Positions 1-18,200 of a stretch of 21,539 nt of DNA are shown here, piece by piece. The notes beneath the pieces are model-generated. The model saw nothing but the letters and a program-made list of their open reading frames with translations, was not told the origin of the DNA and ran no database searches. Where the stretch lies: assembly GCA_048213135.1 (NCBI GenBank), contig PS015026.1, positions 191,688 to 213,226 on the forward strand. The letters are read 5' to 3'. Origin of the DNA: Reclinomonas americana ATCC 50394 (Eukaryota > Jakobida > Jakobea > Jakobida). The first letter of the stretch is position 1; each line of letters starts with the position of its first letter. Made by a program: the position numbers and the translations under genes.

Positions 1-9439
<9,439 letters not shown>

Positions 9440-9918
9440 TCTTCCTCGTCTCAAGGCATCACAAAGAAGGGAGACAAGTGAGAGGACGGAGGACGCGCGC
9501 AAATAGTTTTGTCTTTGGTTTTTCTTTGCGATGAGTGAGGCCAGGCGGACTGAGTGGTGCGCAGTGGTGTGTGAAGACTTGTGTGTAGCCAGTGGGGAGC
9601 CGGTGGGAGATGGTACGCGATCGCAGAGTGAGAGCAAAATGTGACTGATATCGCTGCGAGTATCGAGCTGACAAGAGTGGTTGCAGAGCGTGTGGAACGG
9701 TGTGCAGTGGGCTGCAGCGGAGCGAATAGTGGCAGTGATCAAGTACTCGTGGCGGGAAGCAGCTGCACAGGGCAAGATGAGCATCCGCAAGTGTCCACGA
9801 GATCTCGATCTCGGCTGTCAGTGGACCTCCTCCTCTTGCATGTGCAGGTGACGATCACATAACAGTTGTCGCAGCGTCCTGGACAATCACAGGTTTCCCC
9901 TTTGTTGTTACTGTGAGA
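9440..9918. promoter_or_regulatory. Divergent intergenic region between genes A and B
   Basis: The start codons of gene A (minus) and gene B (plus) are 479 bp apart and point away from each other, so this interval should hold both promoters and 5' UTRs. I see no convincing TATA box or other core element. Most of it (9531-9862) is occupied by a decayed copy of the 5' part of the MINDY-like gene. The clean part next to gene A is only about 90 bp. Confidence 0.55.
9531..9862 (+). pseudogene. Relic 1: degenerate copy of the 5' part of the MINDY-like gene C
   Basis: From 9531 the DNA reads MSEARRTEWCAVVCEDLCVA, matching the start of gene C (MRRALTEAEWTELCTVVFGD). Around 9729 it reads VAVIKYSWREAAA, matching MAAVIKCLRQAAA in exon 2 of gene C. 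The block between them, which in gene C carries the catalytic Q...GPCG, is missing. The two matching stretches need different frames relative to each other and to the downstream SVDLLLLHVQ stretch, so the copy is frame-shifted as a MINDY protein. A spliced frame 9531-9627 plus 9687-9862 stays open to a TAA and would encode about 87 residues, so a transcript cannot be excluded. It is highly similar to relic 2 at 11114 and shares the same deletion. It sits in the promoter region of genes A and B. Confidence 0.72.
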
Positions 9919-10966
9919 ATGGGAGGATCCACTTCCAAGACAGCGACACGCGCTGCCGTACAAGTTGCTCATCTCGAGGACCTTTTTGGTCTTCACTGTG
10001 CGCGACGCGAGGCTCTTGTGGCTCTCAGTTCCGCAAAAGGACGATCCAAGGTTTGGCTGAGCAAGCAGTGATCATGAGTGTGTGCTTGATTGCGTGTGAG
10101 GGAGAGTCACTCTAACCCGCCTCTCACCGCAGGTGGAGCGAGGATGCCAGCTGAGGTTGACTCGAAGCGACACTGCAGTCATCGAGTTCATCATGGTTGG
10201 TGGCGATCACATCTACATTGCTGCCGAGACTCGCTGGATCGTCATGCCGGCATCATGGACGCTTGATGGCCACGCAACCATTGGTGTTGATGGCGTGCGG
10301 GTGGCAGAGGCGCATGTGATAATCACTCGTGGAGGAAAGGACTCTGTTGACGGCACACCACCGCTCCTTGCCGTGCGCATCCAGTTGTACCGTTCCAAAG
10401 CTGATGCTGAAGAGTTGTCGTTTGTGGCGCTGAGAGATCCTGTCGGCGAGCATGGTGTGTGATGCAGTATGCGGTCCCTACGCGTGTACATGTCGCTCGT
10501 CGCTCACTGCTCCTTTTGCGCGCACAGAGCACAGCAACTGCGAAGATGTGTTGCGCAAGGCTGCCGAGAAAGTCATCAGTGCGAGCAAGCATCAAGGTCG
10601 CCGAGGAGCCACCGAGGCACAAGTTAGCGGTCCGAAGGCACGAAAAGTCGTTCGACAAGCGTTGGCGTTTATCGCTGAGCTTGACTGCGTGCATCCTGAA
10701 CTGCACGACGACATTGTACCAGTGTTACAACGAGTACTCTCGCTGGCGTTCGTACGCTTCTCGATTTGTGCATGTCGTCGCCACAGTGAAGAACTCACGG
10801 TTGCTTACATAGCAGACCCCCGGACACCACGACAACTGTGGATCGCAATATCTACCGCCATGTCTGGGACAAGGTGGTCAAGTCACTGTGGGAAGTCTAC
10901 AACCATCATGGTGTAGGCGGTTGCTGGCCGATCAACGACAGCACCCCTCTTCTGCAAGTGAATTAG
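9919..10966 (+). CDS. Gene B: unrecognised 274-residue protein with N-myristoylation-type start
   Basis: Exons 9919-10050, 10133-10454, 10528-10747 and 10816-10966 (TAG) join in phases 0, 1 and 2. Intron 1 has a CTCTAAC branch-like site and ends in CCGCAG. The start MGGSTSK fits the N-myristoyltransferase pattern (Gly2, Ser6, Lys7), which suggests attachment to a membrane. The frame is open upstream but has no nearby ATG, so this start is preferred. Exon 2 is strand-rich (AVIEFIMVGGDHIYIAAETR, then LLAVRIQLYRS), possibly a small beta domain. Exons 3 and 4 are helical and basic (KARKVVRQALAFIAELD, RNIYRHVWDKVVKSLWEVY). A PH- or GLUE-like fold followed by helices is conceivable but not shown. 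I recognise no family. The donor of intron 3 (GTTCGT at 10748) is chosen because it is the best-placed phase-2 site feeding the open last exon. Confidence 0.62.
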
Positions 10967-11113
10967 ACGGAGTCCTTGTTACGAACAGGAACCCTGACTT
11001 CTTCATTAACTAACAAGCACGCAACACCAGCTGTCTTGATGACTAAGTCCGTGGAAGAAGTAACAGCAACAATTCAACTCGACGTCAGGACTGTAAATCA
11101 CAACATACTTATC
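10967..11113. other. Intergenic stretch after gene B
   Basis: These 147 bp are somewhat richer in A and T than the neighbours. They hold the presumed 3' UTR of gene B and whatever precedes relic 2. I see no RNA gene, clear polyadenylation signal or repeat. Confidence 0.5.
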
Positions 11114-11625
11114 ATGCGACGCGCGCTGACTGAGGCCAGGCGGACTGAGTGGTGCGCAGTGGTGTGTGAAGACTTGTGTGTCGCCAGTGGGGAGCCGATG
11201 GAAGATGGTACGCGATCGCAGAGTGAGAGCACATGTGACTGATATCGATATCGAGCTGACAAGAGTGGTTGGAACGGTGTGCAGCGAGCTACGGTCGCTC
11301 TGGTGGTGACAGTGATCAAGTACTCGTGGCGGGAAGCAGCTGCATCGGTCAGCAGAACAACGAGCATCGGATGACGCGCAGTGACAGTGCCCCCGAGACC
11401 TCGGCTGTCTGTGGACCTTCTCCTCCTGCATGTGCAGGCAACAACGATCGCAGCAGTGGTCGGCGTGCACATGAGGCACTCTCCTTCATCGCCTTGGCAG
11501 ACCTGAAGCCAGACGTGTTTTACACATGCACGCACGACCAGCTCGATCTCCTTTACACGACGAGATATGAGCCTGTCCGGTGGAGTAGCTTGCCCCCGCC
11601 TACACCCACCGAGGAGGCGACGTAG
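11114..11625 (+). pseudogene. Relic 2: degenerate copy of the gene C 5' part with an open spliced frame
   Basis: The ATG at 11114 opens MRRALTEARRTEWCAVVCED, almost the gene C start. Near 11311 the MINDY frame reads VTVIKYSWREAAA and then hits a TGA. The catalytic block is absent, as in relic 1. However, a model with exons 11114-11222 and 11285-11625 is open for 149 codons to a TAG. Its intron is 62 nt with a GTGAGA donor, a CTGAC element and a GTGCAG acceptor. The second exon leaves the MINDY frame and ends in a tail with ALSFIALADLKPDVFYTC and YEPVRWSSLPPPTPTEEAT that is absent from gene C. That tail faintly recalls ALAFIAELDCVHPELHDD of gene B, though the similarity is weak. It could be a pseudogene or a small derived gene. 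It lies 72 bp upstream of the gene C start, so it may also contain gene C promoter sequence. Confidence 0.6.
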
Positions 11626-11697
11626 ATGGAGAGTGTGAAAGGAAACTGAATGAAAACGGACTTGACTGTACACCAAACACACACCCTTTCTTTCATC

Positions 11698-13751
11698 ATG
11701 CGCCGCGCACTGACTGAGGCCGAGTGGACCGAGCTGTGCACAGTGGTGTTTGGCGACTCGTCTGTGGCGGCCGATGGAGTGTGGAACCTGCAAGGCTTCT
11801 CGTACTTGGCAGAGGAGGTGGGCTTTGAGCAGGGGCGCAATGGACCGTGTGGAGTGCTGGCCGCCGTGCAGTGCCACTTGCTCAATGAGTTGGTGTGGCC
11901 AGCGGGCGATGGTGAGTTGCAGGAGAGAGAGACTGTGTGTGAGAGAGAGTCTGATCATTGTGTGTGAGCATGCAGAGAGCGTGTGTGGCTCGTGGAAGGG
12001 CGTGAGTGCGGATCGGCGATCAGTGGCGCTCATGGCTGCAGTGATCAAGTGTTTGCGGCAGGCAGCAGCACCGTCGTCATCGCTGCTTCGTGTGATGGTG
12101 CCTGCAGATGAGGTTTGCATCCATTCTCCTCTTTGCCTATCTCTCTCTTTCCCTCGTCTGCCTCTGACTGTGCACGCACGCAGAGCTCTGGCAACGTGTT
12201 TGCCGACTCGGTGCGCCCTCCATCGGTGCTGGAGACAGTGTGTGTGTTGGAGGTGCCGGTGGAGAGTGCCGACGAGCTGCGACGCGCCTTGCTGCCGTTC
12301 GTGCATGTGTTGGAGCAGCCGGGCGGCTTGCTGTTGTTCTTGTACTCGCTGATGTTGACGCGAGGTGTCGAGCAGGTGTGCGCGACACGCTGGTGAGGTC
12401 TTCTCCCCTGTGTGGTGGTTGCTTATCGATGTCTACGCAGATTCGACGAGACATGTCGCAGGATCCGACGCAGAACTTCTTTCACGATTGCTCGTTGGTG
12501 GCCACCGACGATGGCTTCTGCACACAGGCGGTGACAAACTTGGTGATTGCCGGGCGCGCTTCGTTTGATGTGCGCGAGGATTTCTCCGATGTGAGTCTTT
12601 GCGTCTTGTGGGTGCCTGCTCTTCTGTTGACGCTCTCCGCGCAGCACCCGCCCAGTGTCGGTCTGTTGGCTCTGGAGGAGGCCGAGTCGAGGGGAGTGGT
12701 CACCGTTGGGCACGTGCTCAAGCGACCCAAGTGTCCGTGCTGGGTCGTCGAAGGCGCTGGCCACTACACCACCCTGTGTGCGCTGCAGGCAAGTGATTCA
12801 TGTCATGCGATGCCCCCCGTCCCGTCTGACTCGTGTTCTCACGATGTATGGAGGTCAGCCGGTGGTTTCTGCACCCGAGAATCCTGGTGTTCCGGTGTCG
12901 TTTTTGGCCTACAACGGCCTGCGACCGGGCGGACCGCGCTTTGTCGAGTTCCAAGCAGATCTCGGCACGCTCGACGTGACACGCACCTCTCTTGTGCGCT
13001 TGTCGGATTCGTCTCCCGTGCCGCCCCCACCGCCAGCGGCACCGCCGGCACCACCGGCACCCGACACGGTCGCCAGTGAACCTGGCCCATCGTCGTCGTC
13101 GTCGTCGTCGTCGTCGTCTGCAGCGAGCGGCAGTGGCGCGACGGTGAAACCCGGAGTGCACGTGCAAATGATTGTGTCGCGCGAAAGGAGCTCCGTGGAC
13201 GGTACGTGGTTGTACGAGGTGGCCTGCTCCGTCACACTGCCACCTCCACGTCAACCGTCACTCGGCATGCTGCTTGACGAGAGCGCTCCCGACGGCATTC
13301 CCTGGTTCGATCGCATGGGCACTGGTGAGGGATGCTGATGCCTTTTGTGCTTTCGCTCACCCAGACTCTTTCGCTCACCACGCGTACGCCCAGTGGTTCG
13401 ACACGAATGGGAGGCTGGCGTGCCGCGGCCGAAATGGCGCTGTGCGCACTGCACGCTGCTGCCGGATATTTGCTGGAGCGCGTATCACGAGCCAGATCAC
13501 ATTCTGTGTACCGAGTGCCTGCTGCCGATTGAGGAGTGCGGTCGCACGCTGTGGTTGCCGTACGAAATGCTGCCAATGTCGGCCAAGGTAACGCTTCTCT
13601 CTGCTGACAAGGTGGGTGTCGATACTCATCACTCGTGCTGCACTAGCGACGAGTGGACGATACGTATGCGCCGCCCATCGCCCGCGTGTTGCGCACCCGA
13701 TGGCCCGAGGCACGCATCACACACGCTCCCGAGCCACCGCCATCATTGTAG
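11698..13751 (+). CDS. Gene C: MINDY-3/4-type deubiquitinase (FAM188/DUF4205 family)
   Basis: Exons 11698-11911, 11976-12112, 12184-12375, 12441-12590, 12645-12788, 12859-13324, 13394-13587 and 13647-13751 join in phase and give 533 residues. Family landmarks in order: Q45 and C51 in FEQGRNGPCGVLAAVQ (oxyanion Gln and catalytic Cys, six residues apart as in MINDY-3), GGLLLFLYSLMLTRGVE (about 161-178), VTNLVIAGRAS (about 214-224), then HVLKRPKCPCWVVEGAGHYT with catalytic H271, FLAYNGL (about 294-300), and the terminal VLRTRWPEARI. The family cleaves Lys48-linked ubiquitin chains. Unusual points are a Pro/Ser-rich linker with ten consecutive Ser (about 357-366), a CX2C-X18-CX2C insertion (C451, C454, C473, C476) before the final strand, and a GC-AG intron after exon 5. 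The start at 11698 matches relic 2. The in-frame ATG at 11650 would add 16 residues and is less likely. Confidence 0.93.
11925..11968 (+). repeat. GA/GT-rich simple repeat in gene C intron 1
   Basis: The intron between exons 1 and 2 (11912-11975, 64 nt) is largely GAGAGAG and TGTGTG runs and lacks a pyrimidine tract. It ends in GCATGCAG. The intron is still supported by the frame: GCGGGCGATG joins AGAGCGTGTG in phase 1. Confidence 0.8.
12789..12858 (+). promoter_or_regulatory. GC-AG intron in gene C
   Basis: The exon 12645-12788 ends CTGCAG and is followed by GCAAGT, the standard strong form of a GC donor. The 70-nt intron contains GTCTGAC as a branch-like site and ends GGAGGTCAG. Joining here keeps phase 0 and fuses the catalytic His segment to PVVSAPENPG, as the MINDY fold requires. 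No GT donor nearby gives the correct frame. Confidence 0.78.
13090..13119 (+). repeat. (TCG)n tract coding ten Ser in gene C
   Basis: Nine TCG codons and one TCT encode a serine run after a Pro/Ala-rich stretch. Together they form a linker of about 60 residues, likely disordered, between the part with the catalytic His and the C-terminal strands. The tract probably varies in length among strains. Confidence 0.92.
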
Positions 13752-13812
13752 GATATTCTTTCACTGTGTATACAATTCGTCTTGATGCATGTGTGCGTGT
13801 GGGCTGGAGCGC
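13752..13812. terminator. Convergent 3' ends of genes C and D
   Basis: Only 61 bp separate the TAG of gene C (13749-13751) from the TAA of gene D (13815-13813 on the minus strand). Both 3' UTRs and poly(A) sites must lie here or overlap the opposite gene. No AATAAA is visible on either strand. Confidence 0.6.
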
Positions 13813-15221
13813 TTACTTCTTGCGCGTGAGTGCGCGACCGAGCTTCTCCTTCAGGTCGAGTTCGACCTCCTGCTCACGCACAACGCGAGTGAGTGATTCG
13901 GTGGTCACCTCTCCTGCCGCGCACTACCAGCGTCTCACATGTACCTTGCGGGCACTGGAGGGTGCCGGAAGCGAGTTCTCCTTCTCCGTGTCGAGACCAA
14001 TCAGCTTGGTGGCCGAGGAGCGTGTCACTCGACCCGACGCTGTTGCACCGTCAACAGCATCATCTGGTGGGGGGCGTGCGACAGACACGAGTCAACGAAG
14101 CTGCATTTTCGTGGGGGACGAATGGAGGAGACACACGAACCTCCAGCGCCTGTTCGCTTCTCCTGATAGCGCGCACGGCTTCGACCCTGCAGGGCGAGAT
14201 CCTTGATCTTTTGCTGCAGTGCCTCGCACTCGGCATTGAGGCGGTCGTACTGGCGCTTGAGTTGCTCGTTNNNNNNNNNNNNNNNNNNNNNNNNNNNNNN
14301 NNNNNNNNNNNNNNNNNNNNNNNNNNNNNNNNNNNNNNNNNNNNNNNNNNNNNNNNNNNNNNNNNNNNNNNNNNNNNNNNNNNNNNNNNNNNNNNNNNNN
14401 NNNNNNNNNNNNNNNNNNNNNNNNNNNNNNNNNNNNNNNNNNNNNNNNNNNNNNNNNNNNNNNNNNNNNNNNNNNNNNNNNNNNNNNNNNNNNNNNNNNN
14501 NNNNNNNNNNNNNNNNNNNNNNNNNNNNNNNNNNNNNNNNNNNNNNNNNNNNNNNNNNNNNNNNNNNNNNNNNNNNNNNNNNNNNNNNNNNNNNNNNNNN
14601 NNNNNNNNNNNNNNNNNNNNNNNNNNNNNNNNNNNNNNNNNNNNNNNNNNNNNNNNNNNNNNNNNNNNNNNNNNNNNNNNNNNNNNNNNNNNNNNNNNNN
14701 NNNNNNNNNNNNNNNNNNNNNNNNNNNNNNNNNNNNNNNNNNNNNNNNNNNNNNNNNNNNNNNNNNNNNNNNNNNNNNNNNNNNNNNNNNNNNNNNNNNN
14801 NNNNNNNNNNNNNNNNNNNNNNNNNNNNNNNNNNNNNNNNNNNNNNNNNNNNNNNNNNNNNNNNNNNNNNNNNNNNNNNNNNNNNNNNNNNNNNNNNNNN
14901 NNNNNNNNNNNNNNNNNNNNNNNNNNNNNNNNNNNNNNNNNNNNNNNNNNNNNNNNNNNNNNNNNNNNNNNNNNNNNNNNNNNNNNNNNNNNNNNNNNNN
15001 NNNNNNNNNNNNNNNNNNNNNNNNNNNNNNNNNNNNNNNNNNNNNNNNNNNNNNNNNNNNNNNNNNNNNNNNNNNNNNNNNNNNNNNNNNNNNNNNNNNN
15101 NNNNNNNNNNNNNNNNNNNNNNNNNNNNNNNNNNNNNNNNNNNNNNCTCTGCACTGAGGCCAGAGGAATCGCCCTGCGCCAACAGTCGGTTCTCCTCCTT
15201 CAACCGGTCGTTTTCATCCTT
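13813..15221 (-). other. Exon map of gene D, 3' part around the gap
   Basis: The exon 15221-15147 (KDENDRLKEENRLLAQ) runs into the gap. After it, 14270-14141 resumes in coiled coil and ends in a basic stretch (GRSRARYQEKRTGAG). Then come 14063-13945 (GRVTRSSATKLIGLDTEKEN) and the last coding exon 13869-13813. Phases are 1 and 0 at the two visible joins. The final roughly 65 residues are not coiled coil and are Ser/Thr/Lys-rich, as in a regulatory tail. Confidence 0.75.
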
Positions 15222-18200
15222 CTGCACAGCGGCAAAAAAAGCATAGTCAAACCAAGTGAGAATCAACAATGCGCGATGAGTGGAAGTCTTGTGGGCACAC
15301 ACACACACGCACCAGTCGGCGATTCGCCTCGGCATCGGCGGCCAGATCGTTGAGGGCGCCGTTCTTTGCTGCCAACTCGTCACGCTCCTCCTCCAGCTCG
15401 CGAATCTTGCAGTACGCGCCGTCCAGCTCCTCCTGCAGTGCCTCATCGGGTGACACGGCGGGTGGTGGGGGCGGGACGCTGGCCACGCGGTCAATCATGC
15501 TCCGCATCTCCACCGTGATGCGTTCGTGCTGCTCGGTGCAGTCGCTGAGCGACGCACGCACAGCGCCGAGATCACTCTTCTGCGAGGCAATCGTCATTGA
15601 CACCTTGCCAATCAGTTGTTGCGTGAGCTCCCGATATCGCGTGAGTCGGTCGGCTGCCAGCGTCTCCGCCTCGCTCGACCGCTGCTCCAGCTCAGCGAAC
15701 TCGTCGGTCTTGGTCTGCAGCTGTTCCCGCACCGCGTCCAACTCGGTCTCCAGTTGCTGTCGCTCGCGTTCCACCGCTTCCAGCTCCTCAAAGGCGTCGT
15801 CACGCTCCTTCACCAGCGCCAGCTTCTCCGTCGACAGCTCCGAGCTCTGCTTGTAGGCACTCTCCAGCTCGCGTGCCGTCTCCTCCAGCTGCTCAATCGA
15901 TTTCTGCAACTGCGACTTGCTCTCCTCCAGCTCCTGGCGCACAATGGTGATTGTGGTCTGTTCGCCCTCCAGACGCTCCTTCAGCTGCTCCAGCTCGTCT
16001 TGCAGCGCCTCACGTTCATCCGTAAACTGCAAGTGCGTACTTTGGGTGAGACCACGTGCGTGTGTAACAGCACTGGAATAGCGATATAGGGTCACCTTGA
16101 ACTCGGCATCGGTGAGTGCCTCGGCGAGGCTTACACGCTGCGCCTCGGCATCAGTAAAGGCCTGCTTGAACTTGCTGGCCTCGGCCATTGACTCGTCCAG
16201 TTGCTTGGTGAGGCTGCTCACACAAGCGCCAAGCTCCGCGACCTTGGACTCTGAGACGAGAGTGCGAGAGTGAGGATGAGATCGTGCGAAACGGCTCACA
16301 GCAGTCTGTGAGCTCGCACCTTGTTCAGTCAGTTGCTCACGGAGGGTAGATGCCGCCGACAGAGCGAGCTCGGCCTGTTCGCGCGTGCTCTTTTCGGTCT
16401 CGACCAGATCGCCGTGAGTGGACGACAGCTCCAGCAGGCTGCGTGCAGTCGAAGTGTGAGCAGAAAAGCTGAAACGAAAATGGCAGCTCAAGCGAGACGA
16501 CTCACCGGTCATTCATCTCCTTGATGGTGGCCTCGCTGATGAGGCACTCCTTGGAGAGGTCGGCCACACGCCGTTCCAATTCGGCAACAGTGCCCTGTGC
16601 CTGGTGAACGAAATAGAGCAGTCAGGATTTCGTCCACGCACAACAATCCTCAACAGAGGCGCTCACCAGCGCGGCGTGCGCCTCAAAGTCCTCGGTCAGA
16701 CGCTGGTGCTGCTCGCGCAACGCAGTCAGCTCCTCGGTGGTCGAGCTCAGTGCGGATTGCTGCAGCGTGCACAACAATGAGTCACCAGTGACGAGACCGG
16801 CCAGCAGCTTATCCAACAACTCACCGCCTTTTGCTCCTGCTCCACCAACATGGCGTGCTGCTCCTGCAGAGTGTTGTGCTGCTCCTGCAACGTTTCCAGC
16901 TCGACCTCCAGCTCACAAGCACGCTTCTCGCCAGCCTTGGCCGCCGTCTGCAGCTCTTTGGTGCGGTTGTCCACCTTCTGCAGCTTCTCATTCTGCTTCT
17001 CCAGGCGCGTCACTTGCTTCTGCAACTCCTTGAACTCGGCCTCGCGCTTGCGCAACGAGTCCTGCACATCGGCCTTCTCTCGGTTCACCGCTTGCACACG
17101 CTCGCGTGCCTCCTTCAGCGCCCGCTCCGCCTTCTCCTTGTCCTCCACCAGTCGATCGCGATCACGAGTGGCTGCGTTCTCCTGCTGCTGAGCAGAGCGC
17201 AGCTGGTGGCAACGATTTCCCATGTGATGAGCACAGTGTTGCAATGCTGTTGAGAAATGATAAAACTCACCGCCTTGGTGAGCTCTCCAATCTCCTTTGT
17301 CGACTCTCGCTGCTTCTCGCGCAGCGCCTCCACCTCGGCACGAATCTTGCCACTCTCCTTGTCGAGATCGGCCGCGGCGCGGTCACGCTCCTTGGTCATC
17401 GAGTTGACCTGTCGCTCCAGCGACTGCCGAAGGCTCAGTCAGTTTCTTGCCACGCAATGTGGAAAATCACAACTCTGTATTCGCACCTCATTGGCCGATG
17501 TGATCTCTGTGACGTTGCGAGAGAGCTTGGTTGCCTGGTCGGCAAGACGCAGTTTCTCGCGCTGCACGTCTTGCATCTCCTCCTGTGGTTGGTGGTGTTG
17601 GTGAGAGTTGGGAGAAAACAGTGAATTTGCGCTTTCTCTGTTCACACCTGCAACCTCTCCAGGGCCTGCTGCTTGGATCCGAGTTGAGCAACCAACTCGT
17701 CCAACTTGCCGGCCAGTTCATCGCGCTGCATGATAGGAGTGTCAGTGAGTAGCACATTGTGGAGTGCGCGTGGCGCACGCAATCATTCACCTCGTCACTG
17801 GCGGTCGTCGCTCGCTTCTTGCTGGCCTCCAATGCACCACGCAAATTCTCCACCGCAATGTGCAGTTCCTTGGCCTCGGATGACGTCGCTTCGGCAGTGG
17901 CTGAGCGATTGCGCATGGCCTCCTGCGTTTGGTCGAGCTTGGTGGTGCAGTCGTGCAGCGCACGCTCCAGCTCCGTCACCCTGGTGGTCAATGCCACCAC
18001 TTCGGCGCCACTGGCTGCCGCTTGTGCACGGAGTCGCTGTACAACAATGTCCTTTTGTCAGCACTTGATGCACACACGGTCGACTTGTTTCACGCACCTG
18101 CAGCTCCTCCTCGGCACTCTCTGCGCGCTTCTGCTGACGCGACGACTGCTGCGCCTCCGACGAGGACGTCTCGTCCAGTCGCTGTTGCGCCTGCTGAAGT

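Noticed and set aside
9739-9996. Minus-strand cysteine-rich frame (CDCPGRCDNC, CTCKRRR) that looks like a zinc-binding peptide
   Set aside because: It is antisense to relic 1 and the first exon of gene B. A similar antisense frame over relic 2 is explained by the duplicated DNA, and no splice model joins it to anything.
9531-11625. Mobile element carrying the duplicated segment
   Set aside because: No terminal repeats, target-site duplications or transposase/reverse-transcriptase frames are visible around either copy. Tandem duplication explains the order better.
9440-11697. tRNA or other small RNA genes in the two intergenic regions
   Set aside because: I looked for A/B-box-like words and cloverleaf pairing and saw nothing convincing by eye. 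A covariance-model scan was not possible here.
11098-12306. Minus-strand 402-codon open frame over relic 2 and the start of gene C
   Set aside because: It has no recognisable domain, mixes antisense of the MINDY exons with intron sequence, and runs against a well-supported plus-strand gene.
12240-13079. Plus-strand 279-codon open frame inside gene C
   Set aside because: It reads through introns 12376-12440 and 12591-12644 and mixes frames. The spliced model recovers all MINDY motifs in order.
13893-15494. Long open frames crossing 14271-15146
   Set aside because: Same artefact: unsequenced bases counted as open. Only the minus-strand coiled-coil exons are kept.
15616-16089. Plus-strand leucine/glutamine-rich open frame (also similar ones at 16831-17253 and 19934-20401)
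   Set aside because: These are the complement of the coiled-coil exons of gene D. CAG/CTG-rich codons leave the antisense open and rich in Leu. Splice phases support only the minus strand.
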